Part shown: piece after piece, positions 53,661 through 59,605 of the stretch
Position numbering within the stretch: position 1 is the stretch's first letter
Layout: every line of letters starts with the position of its first letter
DNA from: Actinomadura cremea
GTDB taxonomy: Bacteria > Actinomycetota > Actinomycetes > Streptosporangiales > Streptosporangiaceae
Direction of reading: 5' to 3'
NCBI RefSeq assembly: GCF_014648495.1
Contig: NZ_BMRF01000034.1
Location: forward strand, 1 to 59,605
DNA length: 59,605 nt
Translations under genes and position numbers: made by a program
The notes under the pieces: model-generated
Seen by the model: the letters and a program-made list of their open reading frames with translations, nothing else
Told to the model about the DNA's origin: nothing
The model's database searches: none

Positions 53661-55018
53661 CGGTCCCCCTCCTCGGTCGTGATGCGCAGCCGGATCGACG
53701 ACGGCACGTGGTTGTCGACCTCGAGGACCTCCACGTGGACGAACCGGGCCGGCGGCTCCTCGTCGTAGGCGAGGTCGGCCGGGTCGGCGGGCAGTTCGAC
53801 GTCGAGTTCGGTGCCGGGCTCGGGCAGGGCGCCGTGGGCGGCGATGACGAGTCCGGCGAGGGTCTCGTAGCCGCCCTCGGGCAGCCGGTGGTCGACGGTC
53901 CGTTCGACCTCGTCGATGTGGACGCCGCCTGGGATGATCCAGGCGTCGCCGTCCCGCGTGATCGCGGGCTCGTCGGCGGCGGTGTCGTGCTCGTCGGTGA
54001 TCTCGCCGACGAGTTCCTCGGCGAGGTCCTCGAGGGTGAGGATGCCGTCGAAGCCGCCGAACTCGTCGATGACGCAGGCGAGTTCGGTGCGGTCCTCGGC
54101 GAGGTGGTCGAGGGCGGTGGGCAGGGCCATGAGGGTCGGGACGACCGTCGCCGGGCGCATGATCGACGTCACCGGGTCGGTGGCGCGGCCCGCGGCGGTC
54201 AGCACGTCGTCCAGGTGCACGACGCCGACCACGCGCTCCTCGCCGTCCAGCACGGGGTAGCGGGAGTGGCCGGTGCTCATCGCGGTCCGGACCTCGCCGA
54301 TCGTCGCGGTGTCGTCGACGGTGTCGACGTGCGCGCGGGGGATCATGGCGTGCTCGACGTCGCGGCGCGGGAAGTCGAGGATGCGGTCGAGGAGGATCGA
54401 CAGGTCGGGCGGGAGGTCGCCGCTGCGCCGGGAGTCGGCGACGATGTGCGCGAGGTCCCGTTCGGTCGCGGAGTGCTCCACGTCGTGGACGGGTTCGATG
54501 CGCAGGGCCCGCAGCAGCAGGTTCGACGACTGGTCGAACACCCAGATCAGCCACCCGAAGACCTTCAGGTAGACGAGCGTCGACCGCGACAGCCACCGGG
54601 CGACCGGCTCGGGCCGGGCGATGGCGAGGTTCTTGGGGAACAGCTCGCCGAACACCATCTGCACGAGCGTGGACACCAGGAGGGCCAGGACGGTCCCGGC
54701 GGCGATGCCGACGCCCGCCGGGACCCCGGCGCCGCCGAGGACGTCGCCGAGGGCCTCGCCGACGAGCGGTTCGGCGACGTAGCCGACGAGCAGCCCGGTC
54801 ACGGTGATGCCGAGCTGCGCGCCCGACAGCATGAAGGAGGTGCGGCGGGTGACCGCGAGCGCGCGGCCCGCGGCGCCGTCCCCGGAGCCCGCGCGGGCCT
54901 GCAGCCGGGAGCGGTCCACCGCCATGTAGGCGAATTCCTGCGCGACGAAATAGCCGGTGAGGGCGGTGATCAGCAGGATCACCGCGAGGCCGAGGATCAG
55001 GGACAGCAGTGTGATCAA
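53657..55018 (-). CDS. CNNM/CBS/CorC transporter-like protein 1
   Basis: About 453 residues from TTG 55018. CNNM domain (YFVAQEFAYMAVDRSRLQA, LSGAQLGITVTGLLVGYVAEP, VFGELFPKNLAIARPEPVA), CBS pair (AMIPRAHVDTVDDTATIGEV, RYPVLDGEERVVGVVHLDDVL) and a C-terminal CorC_HlyC domain (GDAWIIPGGVHIDEVERTV). Usually Mg2+ extrusion or resistance. An upstream GTG (55120) is in frame, but those 34 codons have low GC3 and begin in the base of a terminator hairpin, so TTG 55018 is preferred. Operon with protein 2. Confidence 0.88.
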   Translation of the reverse strand: MITLLSLILGLAVILLITALTGYFVAQEFAYMAVDRSRLQARAGSGDGAAGRALAVTRRTSFMLSGAQLGITVTGLLVGYVAEPLVGEALGDVLGGAGVPAGVGIAAGTVLALLVSTLVQMVFGELFPKNLAIARPEPVARWLSRSTLVYLKVFGWLIWVFDQSSNLLLRALRIEPVHDVEHSATERDLAHIVADSRRSGDLPPDLSILLDRILDFPRRDVEHAMIPRAHVDTVDDTATIGEVRTAMSTGHSRYPVLDGEERVVGVVHLDDVLTAAGRATDPVTSIMRPATVVPTLMALPTALDHLAEDRTELACVIDEFGGFDGILTLEDLAEELVGEITDEHDTAADEPAITRDGDAWIIPGGVHIDEVERTVDHRLPEGGYETLAGLVIAAHGALPEPGTELDVELPADPADLAYDEEPPARFVHVEVLEVDNHVPSSIRLRITTEEGDR

Positions 55019-55119
55019 CAGCGGCCGGCCTGGAGGGAAATATGTCTTCGATACATGTGACTCACCGATCCAACGACGAAACGCCTGGTCAGGTTCCTCC
55101 TGGGAGGTGATCCTTGCCA

Positions 55120-55155
55120 CAGGGGCGGGAAGGTCACCGGACCTTCCCGCCCCTG
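55120..55155 (-). terminator. Perfect 16-bp stem terminator after MMPL gene
   Basis: CAGGGGCGGGAAGGTC (55120-55135) and GACCTTCCCGCCCCTG (55140-55155) pair perfectly with a 4-base loop, 26 bases downstream of the MMPL stop. It lacks a U-run, as is common in actinobacteria. It separates MMPL from the CNNM genes. Confidence 0.75.
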
Positions 55156-55180
55156 GCGGTTTCTTGTCGCAAAACTGGCG

Positions 55181-57334
55181 TCAGCGGGTGCTGTACTCCG
55201 GTTCCCGCTCGGGCGCCGCGAGGTCGCCGCGGAGCTTCTCGCCCTCGATGTCCAGGTTCGGCATGGCCCGGTCGAGCCACCGGGGCAGCCACCAGGCGCC
55301 GCGGCCGAGCAGGGACATGGCGGCCGGGACGAGCGTCATCCGCACGATGAACGCGTCGATGAAGACGCCGACGGCGAGCGCGAACCCGATCGACTTGATG
55401 ATCGGGTCGTGGGTGAGGACGAACCCGCCGAACACCGCGATCATGATGATCGCCGCGGCGGTGACCACGCGGGCGTTCTGCCCCAGGCCGTTGACGGTGG
55501 CCTGCCGCGCCGTGTCGCCGTGGACGTAGTCCTCCCGCATCTTCGAGACCAGGAAGACCTCGTAGTCCATGGCGAGGCCGAACAGGATGCCGACCAGGAT
55601 GATCGGCAGGAAGCTGATCAGCGGCCCGGGGGTGTCGACGCCGACGAGCCCGGCCAGGTGGCCCTGCTGGAAGACGGCCGTGGTGATGCCGAACGTCGCG
55701 CCGACGGTGAGCAGGAAGCCCAGCGCGGCCTTGATCGGGACGAGCAGGGAGCGGAACACCAGCATCAGCAGCAGCACCGAGAGGCCCACCACGAGCAGCA
55801 GGTACACCGGCAGGGCGTCGGACAGCTTCTCCGAGATGTCGATGCCCATCGCGGTCGCGCCGGTCAGCGCGACGTCGGCGCCCTGGACGTCCGCGACCCG
55901 GTCCCGGATGTCGTGGACGAGGTCCTCGGTGGCGGCGTCGCTGGGGCCGGTCTCGGGGACGACGGCGACGAGCCCGGTCGTCCCGGCCTGGTTGAACTGC
56001 GGCGGGGCGACCGCCGCGACGCCGTCCATGCTCCCGATGGTCTGGACGGTCTGCTGCGCCGCGGCCCGCGCGGCCGCCGGGCTGTCCCCGGAGACGACCG
56101 TCATGAGCCGCCCGTTGAAGCCGGGGCCGAACCCGTCGCTGATCAGGTCGTACGCCTGCCGCTGGGAGGAGTCCTCGGCCGAGGTTCCGGCGTCCGGCAG
56201 CGCCAGCCGCATGTCGGTGACGGGCAGGGCGAGCGCGCCCAGCCCAAGGATGCCGATGAGCAGGACGGGGATGCGCAGCTTGAGCACGCCGCGGCCCCAG
56301 CGGTAGCCGAGGTTCTCCCGCTGGTGCCCGCCCGTGCCGTTCCGCCGTCCGCGCGGCAGCACCCTGGCGCCGGCGAAGGCGAGGACGGCGGGCAGCAGCG
56401 TCAGCGCGACCAGCACGGCGACGGCGACGGTCGCGGCGGCGGCGAGGCCCATGGCGGACAGGAACGGGATGCCGACGACCGACAGCCCGGCCAGCGCGAT
56501 GACCACGGTGACGCCGGCGAACACGACGGCCGAGCCGGCGGTGCCGATGGCGCGTCCGGCGGCCTCCCGCGGTTCGAGTCCCTCCAGGAGGTTCTGGCGG
56601 TAGCGGGAGGTGATGAACAGCGAGTAGTCGATGCCGACGGCCAGTCCCAGCATCAGCGCCAGGATGGGGGAGGTGGAGCTCAGCTCGACGACGCCGGTCA
56701 GCGCGTACAGCCCGGCCATCCCGACGCCGACGCCGACCAGGGCGTTGACCAGCGTCATGCCGGCGGCCACCAGGGAGCCGAAGGTGATCAGCAGGACGAC
56801 CGCGGCGACGATCACACCGATGATCTCGGTGCTGCCGACCTCGACGGCCGCGGTGGCGGGCTCTCCGCCGGCCTCGACCCGCAGGCCGTCGAGGTCCTGG
56901 CCGACCTCCATGTAGGCGTCGCGCTGCGCGTCGGTGAGGTTGCCGACCTCCTCCTCGAACTGGACCTGGACGAGCGCGTACCGCCCGTCCGGCGACACGG
57001 TCCTGCTCTGGAACGGGTCCGCGGCGGAGATCACGCCGGGGACGGCGGACGCCTCCTGGACGACCGGCGCGACCTCGCCCGGGCTCAGCTTCGAGCCCTC
57101 GGGCGCGGCGATGACGATCGTGCCGGAGGCGCCGGTGGCCTGCGGGAAGTCCTTCTGGAGGGAGTCCATGGCCTGCTGCGACTCGGTTCCCGGCATGCGG
57201 AACTCGTCGGTCGTGGGGCCCATGAACGCGGCCGCGGCCCCGCCCATCACGCCCAGGAGCAGGAGCCATATCGCCACGACCGTGCCGCGGCGCCCGAAGC
57301 ACCAGCGGCCCAGCCGGTAGAGCAAGGTCGCCAT
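55181..57334 (-). CDS. MMPL family RND transporter
   Basis: 717 residues, two pseudo-repeats each with six helices and an outer domain (about 40-170 and 395-510). Proton-relay Asp-Tyr pairs in both halves: AVGIDYSLFITSRYR and GLAMDYEVFLVSKMRE. Exports lipids, siderophores or drugs; mycobacterial MmpL proteins are the best-known members, and the C-terminal tail here is short. ATG 57334. Next to a TetR gene with a strong double operator, so drug- or lipid-inducible export is likely. A partial operator core lies 13-20 bases before its start. Confidence 0.93.
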   Translation of the reverse strand: MATLLYRLGRWCFGRRGTVVAIWLLLLGVMGGAAAAFMGPTTDEFRMPGTESQQAMDSLQKDFPQATGASGTIVIAAPEGSKLSPGEVAPVVQEASAVPGVISAADPFQSRTVSPDGRYALVQVQFEEEVGNLTDAQRDAYMEVGQDLDGLRVEAGGEPATAAVEVGSTEIIGVIVAAVVLLITFGSLVAAGMTLVNALVGVGVGMAGLYALTGVVELSSTSPILALMLGLAVGIDYSLFITSRYRQNLLEGLEPREAAGRAIGTAGSAVVFAGVTVVIALAGLSVVGIPFLSAMGLAAAATVAVAVLVALTLLPAVLAFAGARVLPRGRRNGTGGHQRENLGYRWGRGVLKLRIPVLLIGILGLGALALPVTDMRLALPDAGTSAEDSSQRQAYDLISDGFGPGFNGRLMTVVSGDSPAAARAAAQQTVQTIGSMDGVAAVAPPQFNQAGTTGLVAVVPETGPSDAATEDLVHDIRDRVADVQGADVALTGATAMGIDISEKLSDALPVYLLLVVGLSVLLLMLVFRSLLVPIKAALGFLLTVGATFGITTAVFQQGHLAGLVGVDTPGPLISFLPIILVGILFGLAMDYEVFLVSKMREDYVHGDTARQATVNGLGQNARVVTAAAIIMIAVFGGFVLTHDPIIKSIGFALAVGVFIDAFIVRMTLVPAAMSLLGRGAWWLPRWLDRAMPNLDIEGEKLRGDLAAPEREPEYSTR

Positions 57335-57408
57335 GAGGAACTGACCTTTCGATCGGAGGGAAGGGCAGCACGAAACGGCCGCGGGTGCGGCGGTCTCGCC
57401 GGTGGGGG

Positions 57409-57462
57409 TTCGGTCGAGGTCGGTCGAGGTCGGTCGTCGGTCGGCCGGTCGTCGGCCGGGGG
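57409..57462. repeat. GGTCG-type short direct repeats
   Basis: The gap between the MMPL and TetR genes carries repeated CGGTCGAGGT units followed by GGTCGTCGGTCGGCC variants. This looks like simple-sequence slippage; no coding or hairpin function is evident. Confidence 0.6.
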
Positions 57463-58011
57463 TCAGCCGGGGGTGCGGCCCAGCGTCCGCAGTGCGGCGG
57501 TGACCATCGCCTTCCGCAGCACCGAGTCGTCCAGGGAGAGGTCCGCGGTGGTCAGGAACATGCCGCCGAGGGCCATGCGCGCGGCCACCTGGTCCTCGAG
57601 CGCGGACGAGCCGCCGGCGAACGCGTCCACCAGCCGCTCACCGAAGCCCTCGAGCTTCGGATATCCGGTGTCGAGCGTGGTGGCTTCCGCGAGGTTGTCG
57701 AACAGCAGCTTGACCTCGCGCCGGTACCGGATCGCCAGCTCGGCGAAGTCGGTGACCACGGCCGTGACGGCGTCGGCGCCGTCCGGTTCGCCGAGGCGCG
57801 CGTCCAGGGCCACGGCCTCGCGCATGACGGGGACCATCAGCTCGGTGAGGATCGCCTCCTTGTTGCTGAAGTGGTACAGCAGCGACGCCTTCGAGCAGCC
57901 GACGTCGGATGCGATGTCCTGCAGGGAGGTTCCCCGGTACCCGTGCTCGACGAACGCACGCAGCGCCGCGCCGAGGATCCGGTCGTGCAACCCGCTGGAC
58001 GGACGTGTCAT
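57463..58011 (-). CDS. TetR/AcrR family repressor of MMPL transporter
   Basis: 182 residues. TetR helix-turn-helix ALRAFVEHGYRGTSLQDIASDVGCSKASLLYHFSNKEAIL (about 15-55), with an all-helical ligand domain. ATG 58011 has TATCGT (58023-58018) six bases upstream, so the transcript is probably leaderless. The 36-bp palindrome at 58024-58059 covers the spacer and -35 position, so strong autorepression is expected, and the downstream MMPL gene should be controlled too. Confidence 0.93.
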   Translation of the reverse strand: MTRPSSGLHDRILGAALRAFVEHGYRGTSLQDIASDVGCSKASLLYHFSNKEAILTELMVPVMREAVALDARLGEPDGADAVTAVVTDFAELAIRYRREVKLLFDNLAEATTLDTGYPKLEGFGERLVDAFAGGSSALEDQVAARMALGGMFLTTADLSLDDSVLRKAMVTAALRTLGRTPG

Positions 58012-58023
58012 GCCACCACGATA

Positions 58024-58059
58024 ACTGTCCGATCGGTCAGCCCTGACCGATCGGACAGT
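58024..58059. promoter_or_regulatory. 36-bp perfect double TetR operator
   Basis: ACTGTCCGATCGGTCAG (58024-58040), CC, CTGACCGATCGGACAGT (58043-58059) form a perfect 17+17 palindrome. Each arm itself contains a near-palindromic 14-mer (TGTCCGATCGGTCA and its reverse), so two TetR dimers may bind side by side. It sits just upstream of the TetR -10 element. Confidence 0.85.
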
Positions 58060-58083
58060 GTCGTTCGTCACGCGGCACGCCGG

Positions 58084-59418
58084 TCAGGGGCGGCCGAGGG
58101 CGAGGTAGGTCCAGCCGGCGGCACGCCAGGCGGCCGGGTCGAGCACGTTGCGGGCGTCGACGATGACCCGCCCCGCGACCACGGGCGCCAGGTCGGACGG
58201 CGTCAGCTCGCGGAACTCGCGCCACTCGGTGAGCAGCAGGACGGCGTCGGCGCCGCGGGCCGCGTCGAGCGCCGAGCCGGCGTAGCGCAGGGACGGCTGC
58301 GCGCGGCGGGCGTTCGCCGTCGCCCGCGGGTCGTGCACGGTGACGGCGCCGCCCTGCGCCTGGATCGACGCGGCGACGTCGAGGGCGGGCGAGTCGCGGA
58401 CGTCGTCGGAGTCGGGCTTGAACGCGGCGCCGAGCACCCCGACGGCGCGTCCGGCGAACGAGCCGCCGAGGGCCAGCCGGGTCACCTCGACCGTCCGGAC
58501 GCGGCGGCGCACGTTGATCTCGTCCACCTCGCGCAGGAAGGTGAGCGCCCGCGGGGCGCCCAGTTCGTCCGCGCGGGCCATGAAGGCGCGGATGTCCTTG
58601 GGGAGGCAGCCGCCGCCGAAGCCGAGGCCGGGGCCGAGGAACCGGCCGCCGATGCGGCCGTCGTGGGCGAGCGCCTCGGCGAGCCGGGTGACGTCCGCGC
58701 CGGACGCCTCGCAGATCTCGGCCATCGCGTTGATGAACGAGATCTTGGTGGCGAGGAACGCGTTCGCGGCCGTCTTGACGAGCTCGGCGGTGGGCAGGTC
58801 GGCGGTGACGAACGGGGTGCCGTCCGCGAGCGCCGCCGCGTAGACCTCGCGCAGGACCTTCTCGGCGTGCTCGGCGGCGCCCTGCTCGGCGGGCAGCCCG
58901 GCGACGATCCGGTCCGGGCGCAGGGTGTCGCGGACGGCGAAGCCCTCCCGCAGGAACTCGGGGTTCCAGGCGAGGACGGCGTCGCCGCCGACGGGCGCGA
59001 GCCGGGCGAGGACGCCGGCGAGGCGCGCGGCCGTCCCGACGGGGACGGTCGACTTCCCGACGACGAGGCACGGGCGGCGCAGCAGCGGCGCGAGCGCGTC
59101 GACGGCGGCGTCCAGGTGGGAGAGGTCGGCGGCGTACCCGTCGGCCTTCTGCGGGGTGCCGACGCAGAGGAAGTGGACGTCGCCGAAGTCCGCCAGGTCG
59201 CGGAACGACGTGGTGAACCGCAGGCGCCCGTTCTCCAGGTTGCGGCGCAGGACGGGTTCGAGACCGGGCTCGTAGAACGGCAGGTCGCCGTCCGACAGCC
59301 GCGCGATCTTGCCCGCGTCGGCGTCCAGGCCGAGCACCTCGAAGCCCAGGTCGGCCATGCAGGCGGCGTGCGTGGCGCCGAGGTAACCGGTTCCGATGAC
59401 GGTCAGCCTGTGGGCCAA
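58084..59418 (-). CDS. ugd: UDP-glucose 6-dehydrogenase
   Basis: 444 residues. Oxidises UDP-glucose twice to UDP-glucuronate for wall or capsule sugars. Rossmann LTVIGTGYLGATHAACMADLGFEVLGLD, KSTVPVGTA, NPEFLREGFAVRDTLRPDRIV, ELVKTAANAFLATKISFINAMAEICE, catalytic Cys in GFGGGCLPKD, and ATP-independent C-terminal GAAFKPDSDDVRDSP. It starts at TTG 59418, preceded by AGGAG at good spacing. Divergent from an acyl-CoA dehydrogenase gene. Confidence 0.94.
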   Translation of the reverse strand: MAHRLTVIGTGYLGATHAACMADLGFEVLGLDADAGKIARLSDGDLPFYEPGLEPVLRRNLENGRLRFTTSFRDLADFGDVHFLCVGTPQKADGYAADLSHLDAAVDALAPLLRRPCLVVGKSTVPVGTAARLAGVLARLAPVGGDAVLAWNPEFLREGFAVRDTLRPDRIVAGLPAEQGAAEHAEKVLREVYAAALADGTPFVTADLPTAELVKTAANAFLATKISFINAMAEICEASGADVTRLAEALAHDGRIGGRFLGPGLGFGGGCLPKDIRAFMARADELGAPRALTFLREVDEINVRRRVRTVEVTRLALGGSFAGRAVGVLGAAFKPDSDDVRDSPALDVAASIQAQGGAVTVHDPRATANARRAQPSLRYAGSALDAARGADAVLLLTEWREFRELTPSDLAPVVAGRVIVDARNVLDPAAWRAAGWTYLALGRP

Positions 59419-59521
59419 GGCGGGCTCCTCTCGGTCTGCTGCGGACCTTGTGGACTCTTCCCCGGGTGCGCTCGGTCACTGCACGGGCGAGTGAAGTGTA
59501 CTTGCCGGTAACATCGAGCCC

Positions 59522-59605
59522 ATGAGCCCTGATTTTCCCACGTACGCTCCGTCGGAGGAGCATGAGCTGCTGCGCAGCACGGTGCGCGAGCTGGCCGATG
59601 CGAAG
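59522..59605 (+). CDS. Acyl-CoA dehydrogenase N-terminus (partial)
   Basis: 28 codons to the window edge: SPDFPTYAPSEEHELLRSTV followed by RELADAK, the usual first helix of acyl-CoA dehydrogenases (flavin enzymes of beta-oxidation). TAACAT (59509-59514) lies seven bases before the ATG with no Shine-Dalgarno, which fits a leaderless transcript. The rest of the gene is outside the window. Confidence 0.8.
   Translation, partial: MSPDFPTYAPSEEHELLRSTVRELADAK

Noticed and set aside
55019-55119. Mg2+-sensing riboswitch (M-box) before the CNNM genes
   Set aside because: The leader is short and I could not place the conserved M-box helices; only a small CCTCC/GGAGG stem is visible.
53657-55120. GTG 55120 as the start of the first CNNM gene
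   Set aside because: It lies in the base of a perfect terminator stem and the following 34 codons have low GC3, unlike the rest of the gene.
57409-57462. GGTCG repeats as a CRISPR or operator array
   Set aside because: Units are short, imperfect and directly joined without spacers; they look like simple slippage.

Overview
The window is very GC-rich, almost fully coding DNA from a filamentous-type actinomycete. Several lineage-typical gene families point to the Streptosporangiales/Thermomonosporaceae side (Actinomadura-like): an XRE (DUF5753)-DUF397 pair beside an RsbW-like ATPase, a DUF574 SAM-methyltransferase, an acyl-CoA carboxylase epsilon subunit, an FHA-fused EccC, and an actinobacterial tad-type pilus locus. 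Many genes lack a Shine-Dalgarno and carry TANNNT 6-7 nt before the start codon, the mark of leaderless transcripts. The genus is an inference. No rRNA, tRNA, CRISPR array, transposase or integrase was seen.

Layout: 0-5 kb, the tail of a probable WXG100 gene convergent with a type VII secretion ATPase. 4.9-6.6 kb, a divergent epimerase/TetR pair. 6.7-11.3 kb, a signalling and accessory patch: a PIMT-like methyltransferase with a split N-terminus, DUF397, XRE regulator, anti-sigma-type ATPase, small unknown protein, and a Ser/Thr kinase whose extracytoplasmic part is a four-repeat hemopexin-like propeller. 11.6-21.4 kb, one tightly coupled operon for a Flp/Tad-type surface appendage (SAF, CpaE-like, CpaF, TadB, TadC, Flp pilin, two TadE-like, one TadG-like) ending in a membrane protein that joins LysM to a SARP-like regulator. 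21.5-33.4 kb, housekeeping genes: YncE-like lipoprotein, NYN protein, AccE/AccD, PEP carboxylase, GNAT, DUF4190, enoyl-CoA hydratase, BirA, class III cyclase, bacterioferritin and Bfd with an iron box. 33.6-39.9 kb, glgX-treY-treZ, which turns glycogen or maltodextrin into trehalose. 40-47 kb, an OmpR-type two-component system, GtrA, PurK/PurE, a CoA-binding protein and a NarL-type two-component system. 47-48.7 kb, a decayed patch holding a frameshifted membrane protein and an SDR remnant around an intact DUF574 methyltransferase. 48.7-52.6 kb, an IclR/cupin unit divergent from MFS-tautomerase-decarboxylase (part of a meta-cleavage lower pathway), with twin operator-like repeats between them. 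52.6-55 kb, two CNNM/CBS proteins. 55.2-58 kb, an MMPL transporter and its TetR with a 36-bp double operator. 58-59.6 kb, UDP-glucose 6-dehydrogenase and the start of an acyl-CoA dehydrogenase.

Most genes are ordinary for the group. The points that stand out are the kinase-hemopexin receptor, the ToxR-like LysM/SARP regulator closing the pilus operon, three mini-ORFs that bridge every sizeable gap between the pilus genes by stop/start overlap, the split methyltransferase, an apparently internally deleted TreY, and several clear operator palindromes.
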